A DNA stretch of 42,098 nt. Origin: DAOUFU01 sp034429275. GTDB taxonomy: Bacteria > Chloroflexota > Anaerolineae > Aggregatilineales > Aggregatilineaceae. Each line of letters begins with the position of its first letter. The first letter of the stretch is position 1. Below the pieces are notes generated by a model. That model was not told the origin of the DNA and did not search any database. It saw only the letters and a program-made list of their open reading frames with translations. Below are positions 1 to 7,358 of the stretch, one piece after another. The DNA is taken from assembly GCA_034429275.1 (NCBI GenBank), contig DAOUFU010000047.1, forward strand, positions 1 through 42,098, given 5' to 3'. The position numbers were made by a program, and so were the translations under genes.

Positions 1-611
1 TTCCGATCTAGCAGCAGCAGCCGGAAAGTCTCGGCAGGCAGGCGCAGGGTGCGCGCCAGCGCCGGATCAAATGAGATGATCAGGAACTCTTTATAGAACA
101 GGGCCACCGTGAGCAGCACCCCTGCGCCACAGATGAGGATCAGCCGCAGGTCGCCGGGCGAGACGCCCAGAATCTGCCCGAACAGGATATGTGACAGGTC
201 GCCTGCATAGTTTTCCATGCGCGAGATCATGGCGATGCCCAGCGCGAACATGGCCGCAAACACCACGCCGATCGCCGTATCTTCGCGGATTTTTTCGTGC
301 CGCGTCAGCCAGCCGATCCCCAGCGCACTGATGATCCCGGCAGCCAGCCCACCCCACAACAGGTCATCGGTCCTGCCGTTTGCGCGCTGATACATGATCG
401 CCACGCCGGGCAGGATGCTGTGGGCCAATGCGTCGCCAAAGAAAGCCATGCCGCGCACCACCACATAAGTCCCCATCACGCCGCTGACGATGCCTACCAT
501 GATCGCCGCCTGCATACTGCGGGCCAGCAAGGGGAAGGTCAGCGGCTCGTAAAACTGGGTTTCGATGGTATACAGCAGCACGAGATAGAGATGTTCGAGC
601 GTCTCAAACAT
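1..611 (-). CDS. znuB: Zinc/manganese ABC transporter permease (partial, C-terminus outside window)
   Basis: The reverse strand reads from an ATG at 611 without a stop to the window edge, giving about 203 residues. They are mostly hydrophobic and carry the ABC-3 family signature near residues 45-60 (VVRGMAFFGDALAHSILPG). This family forms the membrane channel of Zn2+/Mn2+ importers. An AGGA sits 9 nt before the ATG. It is the last visible gene of the zur-znuA-znuC-surE-znuB run, 53 nt after surE. Zinc rather than manganese is inferred from the Zur-like regulator and the His-rich partner proteins. Confidence 0.9.
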   Translation of the reverse strand, partial: MFETLEHLYLVLLYTIETQFYEPLTFPLLARSMQAAIMVGIVSGVMGTYVVVRGMAFFGDALAHSILPGVAIMYQRANGRTDDLLWGGLAAGIISALGIGWLTRHEKIREDTAIGVVFAAMFALGIAMISRMENYAGDLSHILFGQILGVSPGDLRLILICGAGVLLTVALFYKEFLIISFDPALARTLRLPAETFRLLLLDR

Positions 612-664
612 GGCGAGCTTTCCTCTGGCTCTGGGCGATTCCGGCCCCCGGCCTGGCTGTGTGC

Positions 665-1471
665 TCAGTCCCCGCGTGAAGCGTTGAGCGCCGCCGCGAC
701 ACGTTCCGGCGGGATGCGCGATGTGTTATCCAGGCTGATGGGCGTCACCGCCACTTCGCCACGATGCAGGGCGGTGGCATCGGAATCCGGCAGCCAGCCG
801 TTGCCCGCGTTCACCTGGTAATTCACGCGCACACTGCCATCCGGTTGTGCACGCTGCGGCGTTGAGGGCATCCAGTAGCGCTGGCGTTCGAGCCGCGTGA
901 CGCGCCAGGGAGTCTGCGGCGTGGCCTGGGCGGGCACTTCCACCTTGATCAGGTCCACATCCGGCAGGGCTTCGGCGCGCAGCCCGCGTTCGGCAAAATA
1001 GCGGGTGAAATAGGCTGCCACGCTGAAATCCACGCTCTCGGCATAGGTGAAGTGATGCGAGATTTCGACCTGGAGCGACATCGCCAGAGCGCGCACGCCG
1101 AACGACGCGGCTTCCATCGCTGCGCCCACCGTGCCGGAAATGGTCAGATCGCAGCCAATGTTCTCGCCATAATTGATGCCCGAAATCGCCAGTGCGGGAC
1201 GGCGCTCCGCCAGTTCCAGCAGCGCGATTTGCGCACAGCCCGCCGGAGATGCGTTCACGCCCCAGGCAGGCCAGGAATGGCCATTCAGGTGGAGCGTGGT
1301 GGGGAACAATCGCCCATCGAAGGTGATCGGAAGGCTGCGCCCCATGCTGGACTGCTGGTGCTGCGGTGCAACGATCAGCAGGTCGCCCAGGTCGTGCACG
1401 GCCTGCGCCACAGCGACCAGTCCGGGCGAGGCGATACCGTCGTCATTAGTGATCAGAATGAGGGGACGCAC
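665..1471 (-). CDS. surE: 5'/3'-nucleotidase SurE
   Basis: SurE dephosphorylates nucleoside 5'- and 3'-monophosphates with a divalent metal in the cytoplasm. The N-terminus reads VRPLILITNDDGIASPGL, with the metal-binding Asp-Asp pair, followed by a conserved SGINYGENIG segment and SGTVGAAMEA. The frame is open to an ATG at 1501, but I prefer GTG at 1471: an AAAGGA lies about 8 nt upstream and the protein then begins like known SurE proteins. This gives 268 residues, a normal length. It sits between the ATPase and permease genes of the zinc ABC transporter, 43 nt after znuC counted to the GTG, so it is probably co-transcribed with zinc uptake, an unusual placement. Confidence 0.93.
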   Translation of the reverse strand: MRPLILITNDDGIASPGLVAVAQAVHDLGDLLIVAPQHQQSSMGRSLPITFDGRLFPTTLHLNGHSWPAWGVNASPAGCAQIALLELAERRPALAISGINYGENIGCDLTISGTVGAAMEAASFGVRALAMSLQVEISHHFTYAESVDFSVAAYFTRYFAERGLRAEALPDVDLIKVEVPAQATPQTPWRVTRLERQRYWMPSTPQRAQPDGSVRVNYQVNAGNGWLPDSDATALHRGEVAVTPISLDNTSRIPPERVAAALNASRGD

Positions 1472-1514
1472 AAACGAGTCCTTTCCATAGTGAATTGTCA
1501 TACATCAGCGCTAA

Positions 1515-2381
1515 TCAATGAGGGTGGCCGTGATCAGGCCCGTGGTCGTGGCAGGGATCATCCGCAACCAGCACATAGCGGTCGTCTTCCTGCCACAGCC
1601 GGATACGCCCGCCGAAGGTCGCGGCCAGGTTTTCCGGCGTGTAGACCTCTGCCGGAGAACCATAGGCAATCATCTGGCCGGCATGAAGCAGCATCAATTT
1701 GTCATACTCGGTGGCGGCCTGCGCGAGATTATGCGTCGCCAGCAGCACGGCGATCCCCTCGGCGCGCAGCACATCCAGCACGCGGAACAGGTCACTTTCC
1801 GCCGTTGCGTCGATGCCGCTGAACGGCTCATCCAGCAGCAGCACACTGGCCTGCTGCGCCAGCGCCCGCGCCACGAAGACACGCCGCCGCTGCCCACCCG
1901 AAAGCTGTCCGATCTGGCGCTTGCGCAGGTCGTACATTCCTACCCGTTCGAGCGCATCGCGCACGGCATCGCGGTCGCGCTTGCGCGGCAGCATCACGTA
2001 ACCGATCTGGCGGGCACGTCCCATCATCACCACATCCCACACCGTCGCCGGGAACTGCCAGTCGATCGCTTCGTGCTGCGGCACATAGCCCAACATGGTG
2101 TGGCTCTGGTAGCAGGGTGCACCCTGGATTGAAATCTCGCCCTGGTGTGGCAGCAGCCCGACCAGCGCCTTGAACAGCGTGGATTTGCCCGCGCCGTTTG
2201 GGCCAACGACGCCTACGCGCTCACCCGCCTGCACCTCAAAACTGATCGCTTGAAGCCCACGATGGCCGTGGTAACCTGCCGCGAGATCGCGCACTACCAT
2301 GACCACGTTCGAATCGGTACAGCCCTCTGCCCTGGTTCCAACGGTGGAGTGAAACAATGTGCTAAGGGAAAACAGCGGCAT
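1515..2381 (-). CDS. znuC: Zinc ABC transporter ATP-binding protein with His-rich C-terminal tail
   Basis: This is the cytoplasmic ATPase of a metal importer. It has the Walker A GPNGAGKST (about residues 60-68), Q-loop YVPQHEAIDW, signature LSGGQRRRV, Walker B VLLLDEPFSG and H-loop ATHN. The segment MMGRARQIGY after the Q-loop is typical of Mn/Zn-type ATPases. At 288 residues it is slightly longer than usual, with a 20-30 residue N-terminal extension and a tail ending CHDHGPDHGHPH, which looks able to bind metal. The start at 2381 is supported by AAGGG 8 nt upstream. It follows znuA by 28 nt. Confidence 0.94.
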   Translation of the reverse strand: MPLFSLSTLFHSTVGTRAEGCTDSNVVMVVRDLAAGYHGHRGLQAISFEVQAGERVGVVGPNGAGKSTLFKALVGLLPHQGEISIQGAPCYQSHTMLGYVPQHEAIDWQFPATVWDVVMMGRARQIGYVMLPRKRDRDAVRDALERVGMYDLRKRQIGQLSGGQRRRVFVARALAQQASVLLLDEPFSGIDATAESDLFRVLDVLRAEGIAVLLATHNLAQAATEYDKLMLLHAGQMIAYGSPAEVYTPENLAATFGGRIRLWQEDDRYVLVADDPCHDHGPDHGHPH

Positions 2382-2409
2382 GGTTGTTGCCCTTTCCGAT
2401 CCCAGTATT

Positions 2410-3501
2410 TTACCGCCCGGTCAGCGCGTCGGCGATACGGGTTGCATTGGTGCGCAGATACCCGGTGTAGCTGTCGGCCTCGCTGCCCGGCTCGCCGAGT
2501 GACCCGGTGAACAGGGGGACCGTTGTGATCCCGGCTTCATCTGCGATCTGGCGTGCCAGGTCATCGCTCACCATCGTCTCGGTGAATATAACTTTCACCC
2601 CCAGCTGCCGAATCGTGTCGACCAGCGCCAGCACATCCTGTACCGACGGCTCCGCCGTTGTGCTGCCACCGGGCAGCACCACTCCAACCGAAGTCAGGCC
2701 GTAGCGCGCGGCAAAGTAGTTGAAGACCACATGATTGGTCACCAACTGCCGGTTTTCTGCCGGGACAGCCGCCATCTGATCCGCGATCTCAGCGTGCAGC
2801 GCGGCCAGCTCATCAAGATAGGCGCGGGCATTGGCGTCATAGATCGCGGCATTGGCCGGGTCCAGCGACGCCAGCTTGTGCTGGATGGTCAGTGTCCACC
2901 GGGCGACATTCACCGGGTCGGTCCACACATGCGGATCGCACCGGATGTCGCCGCAATCCACGCTGTACAGCGCGCCCTGGCTGCCCGGCAGAGGTAGATC
3001 AGCCTCGTCCAGCCCAAAGCTGGCCGCGATGAGCGCAGCATCGGCGGCACAGGCAGCCGCTGTTTCCGAGTCCGGGGCAACGGTGGATTCGTCGTGCCCC
3101 TCGTGGGCGTGATCGCCTTCTTCGTGGATCACACCTTCGGGCACAGGGAGCACCGGCACACACGCTGAGACTATCAGCATGTGATCCCCGGCGGCCTCTT
3201 CGATCACTTTCATGACTCCCGTCTCGAAGCTCATTCCGACCACCAGCACCAGGTCGGCTTCGCTCAGCCGCACGATATCGCGCGCGTCAGCCTCAAAGCT
3301 GTGCGGGTCGGAACCAAGCGGAATCAGCGACTCAACGTTGGCGGCATCGCCCGCGACGTGCTGAGCCACGTCCGCCAGGATGCTGAAGCTGGCGATCACA
3401 TGCAGCCGCCTGCCTTGCTGCGCCTGGACAGGCCAGGCCGAAGTCACCAGCAGGCCGGTCAACAGTACGGCCAGAAGGACGTTTTTCATCCGAAAGGTCA
3501 T
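2410..3501 (-). CDS. znuA: Zinc ABC transporter substrate-binding protein
   Basis: This is a cluster A-I metal-binding solute receptor (363 residues). An N-terminal signal peptide (MKNVLLAVLLTGLLVTSAWP, then a VQAQQ cleavage region) precedes IASFSILADVAQHVAG. Likely metal ligands are the His in GSDPHSFE, the His in DPHVW, a later His in TNHVVFNYF, and an acidic residue in the C-terminal lobe (FTETMVSDD). A His/acid-rich loop near residues 127-140 (HEEGDHAHEGHDE) is typical of zinc-specific ZnuA proteins. Its ATG overlaps the zur stop in an ATGA, so the two are translationally coupled. The protein should act outside the cell membrane and deliver Zn2+ to ZnuB/ZnuC. Confidence 0.93.
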   Translation of the reverse strand: MTFRMKNVLLAVLLTGLLVTSAWPVQAQQGRRLHVIASFSILADVAQHVAGDAANVESLIPLGSDPHSFEADARDIVRLSEADLVLVVGMSFETGVMKVIEEAAGDHMLIVSACVPVLPVPEGVIHEEGDHAHEGHDESTVAPDSETAAACAADAALIAASFGLDEADLPLPGSQGALYSVDCGDIRCDPHVWTDPVNVARWTLTIQHKLASLDPANAAIYDANARAYLDELAALHAEIADQMAAVPAENRQLVTNHVVFNYFAARYGLTSVGVVLPGGSTTAEPSVQDVLALVDTIRQLGVKVIFTETMVSDDLARQIADEAGITTVPLFTGSLGEPGSEADSYTGYLRTNATRIADALTGR

Positions 3502-3968
3502 TCGTCTTCTGTCTCCTCGTCACATTCAGCCCGGCGCTGGCATTCCGCGCACACGCCGGCGATCTCCAGCCAATGGCCGGTGATCGTATAGCCCGTGAAC
3601 GTGGCCACACGTTCCAGGTAGGCCCCCAGGTCGCAGCCATCGATCTCGACAACCGCGTGACAGCGTTCGCACACGACATGATGCGTATGACCCGGCGTCG
3701 CCAGGGCGTACCCGTGACAGTCATCGGCCAGGTGAACCGGGCGCGCCAGCCCGCTCTGGACCAATACTTCCAGCGTGCGGTACACCGTCACCAGGCCCAG
3801 ATCGGCACAAAACGCCTGCCCGCGCGTCTGAATCTCTGACGGGGAAAGCGGTTGTTCCGCCGCCAGCAGCGCTCGCAAAATGGCCGAACGCGGCTGGGTC
3901 AGCTTATGACCACAAGCGCGCAGCCGTTCCGCGAGTGTGAGATAGGAATCCTTATGTGAATCGGGCAT
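3498..3968 (-). CDS. zur: Fur-family zinc uptake regulator (Zur)
   Basis: A 156-residue Fur-family repressor with an N-terminal winged helix (LTQPRSAILRALLAAEQPLS, then VTVYRTLEVLVQSGL) and a C-terminal metal and dimer domain containing HTHHVVCERCHAVVEIDGCD and CAECQRRAEC. The two CxxC pairs form the structural zinc site. The frame stays open to 4037, but that start would lie on the -35 box; ATG 3968 lies downstream of the promoter and operator and is the real start. It heads the zinc-transport operon and overlaps znuA by ATGA, so it probably represses its own operon when zinc is plentiful. Zur rather than Fur or PerR is inferred from the neighbours. Confidence 0.92.
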   Translation of the reverse strand: MPDSHKDSYLTLAERLRACGHKLTQPRSAILRALLAAEQPLSPSEIQTRGQAFCADLGLVTVYRTLEVLVQSGLARPVHLADDCHGYALATPGHTHHVVCERCHAVVEIDGCDLGAYLERVATFTGYTITGHWLEIAGVCAECQRRAECDEETEDE

Positions 3969-3982
3969 AGCGCCATCCACTA

Positions 3983-4001
3983 ATTGAAAAACTTTTTCAA
4001 T
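3983..4001. promoter_or_regulatory. Zur-type operator, perfect 19-bp palindrome
   Basis: ATTGAAAAA-C-TTTTTCAAT is a perfect 9-1-9 inverted repeat. The inner TGAAAAA-N-TTTTTCA has the 7-1-7 form of Fur-family boxes and resembles actinobacterial Zur sites. It begins 7 nt after the -10 box, covering the expected transcription start, and lies 14 nt before the zur ATG. Binding there would block initiation. Confidence 0.85.
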
Positions 4002-4008
4002 ACGAGAG

Positions 4009-4037
4009 ATTGTAAAGAGGAAAGCGGCGGGTGTCAA
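4009..4037 (-). promoter_or_regulatory. Sigma-70 promoter of the zur-znu operon
   Basis: On the minus strand TTGACA (4037-4032) and TACAAT (4014-4009) are separated by exactly 17 nt. The match to consensus is 11 of 12. The palindromic operator follows directly. Confidence 0.88.
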
Positions 4038-4056
4038 TCCCGGAGTGGGTCAGTGA

Positions 4057-4707
4057 TCACTTGAGCAAGGCGGCAGCGTAGTCTTGCAGGTCGTGATCGT
4101 GCATCTCTCCCACGTGCCACAGGCGCACAACACCCTCGGCATCGATGATGAAGGTGGTGGGAATCTGCCGCACGCCCCAGCGTTGGAAAAACGTGGGGTC
4201 ACTGGCGAGCGCGATGGGAAAAGTCAGGCCCAGCGAATCTACAAAATCGTGGATGGCGTCAAGAGTCTGGCCATCCGTGGGATCGGTCAGCGCGATCACG
4301 ATCGCGCGCCCGGCAGCGGCCTCGAAAAATTCCTGCAGGACGGGCATTTCCGCGCGGCATGGCGTGCACCACGTCGCCCATACATTGAGAAAGATCACCT
4401 GCCCGCGCAAATCCGCCAGGCGGATCACCCCACCGTCCAGCGTGTCAAACGCCAGGTCCGCCACACTGCGCCCGACCATCGGAGGCGGCACGGTCGGCGT
4501 GGGCGGAATCGTAGGACGAGGGGTGGGTGTCTCGAACCGCACCTCTGGCGGCGTGGGGAATACAGCGACGGCGGTCGGCGTGCGTGCCGGAGATGTGCCG
4601 GACGCGGTCAGCAGCACGATCAGCGCGGCTGCGGCACCCAGCGCCGGCAGAATCAGCAGCAGCCACCAGCCGGGCAGCCCTGCGGTCGGAGGTTCACGCG
4701 GAGTCAT
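4057..4707 (-). CDS. TlpA/ResA-like thiol-disulfide oxidoreductase, membrane anchored
   Basis: A 216-residue protein with an N-terminal membrane anchor (WWLLLILPALGAAAALIVLL), a Pro/Thr-rich linker of about 30 residues, and a thioredoxin-fold domain. The active site is WATWCTPCRAEMP and the cis-Pro loop is QIPTTF. Such proteins reduce disulfides outside the membrane, for example in cytochrome c maturation. ATG 4707 is chosen because it overlaps the upstream stop as ATGA; the frame is open 14 codons further. It is the last gene of a four-gene run and stops 20 nt before the zur -35 box. Its substrate cannot be told; no cytochrome genes are nearby. Confidence 0.85.
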   Translation of the reverse strand: MTPREPPTAGLPGWWLLLILPALGAAAALIVLLTASGTSPARTPTAVAVFPTPPEVRFETPTPRPTIPPTPTVPPPMVGRSVADLAFDTLDGGVIRLADLRGQVIFLNVWATWCTPCRAEMPVLQEFFEAAAGRAIVIALTDPTDGQTLDAIHDFVDSLGLTFPIALASDPTFFQRWGVRQIPTTFIIDAEGVVRLWHVGEMHDHDLQDYAAALLK

Positions 4708-5408
4708 GCCGGGCGGCGCTGCCTCCGCATCACGCGCCAGGTCTGCCACACCACCCGGAAGAAGTGAATAGTCTGCCGAAGTGGCTTGATGTGGCTTTTT
4801 TCGTCACCATAAATGGTGCGGATCGGCACACCGGCCAACCGGAAGCCGTGCCTCACGCACGTCACGATCATCTCCACCTCGAATTCAAATCCCTGCTCAC
4901 TGCTGGTCAGCGTTGCCTCCATCAACCGGCGGCTGATCAGCCGGTAGCCGGATTGATTATCGCGCACCAGCTGGCCAAGCGCCCACGAAAACAGCCAGCG
5001 CCCCAGGGTATTCGACAGGTTGCGCGGGAAGGGCATCCGGGTGAACTGGCGCTCGCCGATGATCAGATCGGGCTGCTGCGCCGCGTCCAGGTCGAGGAAC
5101 GCCGGGAGTTCTGCAGGGTCGTGCTGGCCGTCGGCATCCAGGGTGATCACCGCGTCGTAACCATGATCGAGGGCATAGCGGAACCCGGCGCGCAGGGCGG
5201 CCCCTTTCCCCTGGTTGGGGCGCTGGTAGAGCATCTCGGCCCCGGCAGCAGCAGCGTGGGCGGCGGTGTCATCGCTGGAGCCATCATCAACCACCAGCAC
5301 CGGCAAATGAGCCAGCGCACCCCGGACCACAGCCGCCACGCGCGCGCCCTCATTATAGGCGGGGATCACTGCCAGTACGCGCCGGGCAGAAACAGAAGAG
5401 TCGGTCAT
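4704..5408 (-). CDS. Family 2 glycosyltransferase (dolichyl-phosphate-sugar synthase type)
   Basis: A 234-residue GT-A glycosyltransferase. It has VLAVIPAYNEGARV at the N-terminus, VVDDGSSDDT, and the metal-binding TLDADGQHDP. The later segments GYRLISRRL and QGFEFEVEM are typical of DPM1-like enzymes that transfer sugar from a nucleotide donor to polyprenyl phosphate. No C-terminal membrane segments are present, so it is a soluble or peripheral form. ATG 5408 lies 7 nt after the previous gene's stop; the frame runs 26 codons further but over that gene. The sugar and acceptor are unknown. Confidence 0.85.
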   Translation of the reverse strand: MTDSSVSARRVLAVIPAYNEGARVAAVVRGALAHLPVLVVDDGSSDDTAAHAAAAGAEMLYQRPNQGKGAALRAGFRYALDHGYDAVITLDADGQHDPAELPAFLDLDAAQQPDLIIGERQFTRMPFPRNLSNTLGRWLFSWALGQLVRDNQSGYRLISRRLMEATLTSSEQGFEFEVEMIVTCVRHGFRLAGVPIRTIYGDEKSHIKPLRQTIHFFRVVWQTWRVMRRQRRPA

Positions 5409-5415
5409 GGATCGA

Positions 5416-5793
5416 TCACAACTCCTTAGGATCGCGTGGTGGGCGCGAAGGCTGCAAGCCATAGGTGCGCTCGACATCCAACACAAACGCGATGCCGGTG
5501 TTCGGCTTGCTGAGATCGCCCAGGACTCGTTCTGCCGCCGCCATCATCCGGTCTACCATGTCGTCATCGACGACGCACAACAGTGTTTGATTGGTCTCCT
5601 CGATCTGGCGTAACACCCGCGCCATCGAGACAAACAGGGGCAGCTCAATCGATTTGCTATACTCGCGCAGGTTATGCAGCCCATGACTCTCAATCATAGT
5701 GGCCCCCGGCGCGCCCTCAGCTTCCCAGGCTTCGGCAACTTCAAAACCCTTCTCCAACTGCGTAGTGATGAGAATGATTAGTTTTGGCATCAT
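5416..5793 (-). CDS. PII-like signalling protein next to antiporter
   Basis: A 125-residue protein. The order KLIILITTQLEKGFEVAEAW, PGATMIESHGL, then GIAFVLDVERTYGL matches the beta-alpha-beta PII fold (compare GlnB MTVTEVKGFG and IFVFDLE). The classical uridylylation Tyr region is not recognisable, so it belongs with divergent PII-like sensors, several of which regulate a transporter encoded next door. AAGGAG precedes two consecutive ATGs (5793 and 5790); the second has better spacing. It starts 12 nt after the CPA2 antiporter stop. Regulation of the antiporter is inference from neighbourhood; the ligand is unknown. Confidence 0.7.
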   Translation of the reverse strand: MMPKLIILITTQLEKGFEVAEAWEAEGAPGATMIESHGLHNLREYSKSIELPLFVSMARVLRQIEETNQTLLCVVDDDMVDRMMAAAERVLGDLSKPNTGIAFVLDVERTYGLQPSRPPRDPKEL

Positions 5794-5805
5794 GCACTCC
5801 TTGCA

Positions 5806-7071
5806 TTACGCCTTGGGCGTCGATAAGCGTGTGGACGTCTGTTGAGCTTTGCCCGACGACTCACTACCGTGAAAGACCAGCCGGACCAGCGGCGGAGTCA
5901 GCACGGTGGTCAGTAGAATCACCAGGAAGACCGGGTCAAACAATTCGTGATCGAGCAGCCCATCGACCAGCAACAAGGACGCGATGATCAGCCCGACCTC
6001 TCCGCGCGAGATCATGCAGACCCCCAACCGGAAGGACTCGCCGCGAGTGAAACCGCCCAACCGCGCGCCCAAACCAGCCCCAACTACCTTGGAGATCACG
6101 GCAATGGCGAGCAGCGTCAATGCCAGCGGCAGCATATCGAAGCCGACTTCCTTCAGGTCGGTGTGCAGACCCACATTGACAAAAAAGATCGGCACCAGGA
6201 AGGTATAGGACAGGCTGCTCACCGTCTGGATGATCTTGGCGTGGGTGCGCTCGTGGGTCTGGCTCAGGCCCATGCCCGCGATGAACGCCCCGGTGATGGC
6301 CGCTACGCCGCCCAGGACATTCGCCGCCCAGCCAAACACCAGCGCCGCCACCAACGCGAACGAGGCCGTTCCTTGCGAGAGGCGTGGATGGCGATCCAGC
6401 CAGTTGAACAGCGGTGGGACCAGGTACCAGGCGATGGCCATCGCACCCACCAGGTAAAGCACCATACGCACAAAAATCCAGAGTACGTCGGTTAACGACG
6501 CTTTTTCGACCTCCGGACCCAAGACAGCGATCACCACCGAGAGCAACAGGATGGCCAGGATATCATCCACCACCGCCGTCGCCAGCAGGCCGATGCCTTC
6601 GCGAGTGCGCAGCAGGCCCAGTTCCAGCAGCGTTTGGGCCGAGATGCTCACCGAAGTCGCCGCCAGGACCACACCAACGAATACGCCGGTCTTTGCAGAA
6701 AAGTCGAACACCAGCATGACAGGAACCGCCAGCAGCACTGGGAAGATTGCCCCGATGGTGCCACCCCATATCGCCACCCGACCCACCCGCAACAGCTCGC
6801 TGAGATGCACTTCAAGACCGATGGTGAACATCAAAAACAACACCCCAAGCTCGGCGAATTCCTCAATCGTCACCTGTAGCAGGTGAGGATCGTCAAGCAT
6901 CCCCCAGTGCAACAGGTTCAATACCGTAGGACCCAAGATCACTCCGGCCAACAGCTCGCCAAAGACACGCGGCTGCCCAATGGCGCGCGCCGCCGACCCG
7001 GCCAACTGGGCCGCGCCGACGATCAATCCGAGCGCCAGAAACAGCTGGACTACCAGATTGGTCTCAATCAA
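5806..7071 (-). CDS. CPA2-family cation:proton antiporter
   Basis: A 421-residue polytopic membrane protein with about 12-13 hydrophobic segments and family motifs IGQPRVFGELLAGVILGP, ITGAFIAGMGLSQT and SRGEVGLI. It is the KefB/NapA-like type, exchanging K+ or Na+ for H+. No RCK/TrkA-N regulatory domain follows, so control may come from the PII-like protein encoded next. The frame is open to 7155, but a TTG at 7071 with AAGGAG 8 nt upstream places translation immediately before the first membrane helix (LIETNLVVQLFLALGLI) and is the likely start. It is the first gene of the run ending in the TlpA-like gene. Confidence 0.88.
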   Translation of the reverse strand: MIETNLVVQLFLALGLIVGAAQLAGSAARAIGQPRVFGELLAGVILGPTVLNLLHWGMLDDPHLLQVTIEEFAELGVLFLMFTIGLEVHLSELLRVGRVAIWGGTIGAIFPVLLAVPVMLVFDFSAKTGVFVGVVLAATSVSISAQTLLELGLLRTREGIGLLATAVVDDILAILLLSVVIAVLGPEVEKASLTDVLWIFVRMVLYLVGAMAIAWYLVPPLFNWLDRHPRLSQGTASFALVAALVFGWAANVLGGVAAITGAFIAGMGLSQTHERTHAKIIQTVSSLSYTFLVPIFFVNVGLHTDLKEVGFDMLPLALTLLAIAVISKVVGAGLGARLGGFTRGESFRLGVCMISRGEVGLIIASLLLVDGLLDHELFDPVFLVILLTTVLTPPLVRLVFHGSESSGKAQQTSTRLSTPKA

Positions 7072-7238
7072 CGAACCGACTCCTTGATGATCGCGGCGCG
7101 CCAGGCGGGAAGGGTAATCGGAGTACTCGGTGCAGCGCGCTCTTCTGTGGCTCATGTCACCGGAAACCCGCTTGGGACGAGTTTACCGGATCGGGCGCAG
7201 CGACCGTGATCCAAGCTGACCAAAAGACACTGCCCTCC

Positions 7239-7300
7239 GATTGTACAATCTACCCAGAGGTTTGATCAAACACCCGTGGAGGTTACACATTGTTTACAAT
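7239..7300. promoter_or_regulatory. Divergent control region with two similar palindromes
   Basis: The 287-nt gap between the divergent antiporter operon and the histidine kinase holds GATTGTACAATC (7239-7250, perfect palindrome) and ATTGTTTACAAT (7289-7300, arms ATTGT/ACAAT with a 2-nt centre). Both share the ATTGT...ACAAT half-sites. They could be operators. I found no confident -10/-35 pair here. Confidence 0.3.
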
Positions 7301-7358
7301 TGGAGCGTACACTGAAGACACACACGAAGCACAAACCGGATGAGGAGACTCCTTCGCA

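Noticed and set aside
3969..4037. 23-codon N-terminal extension of Zur
   Set aside because: It covers the -35, -10 and operator; translation cannot begin there if this promoter is used.
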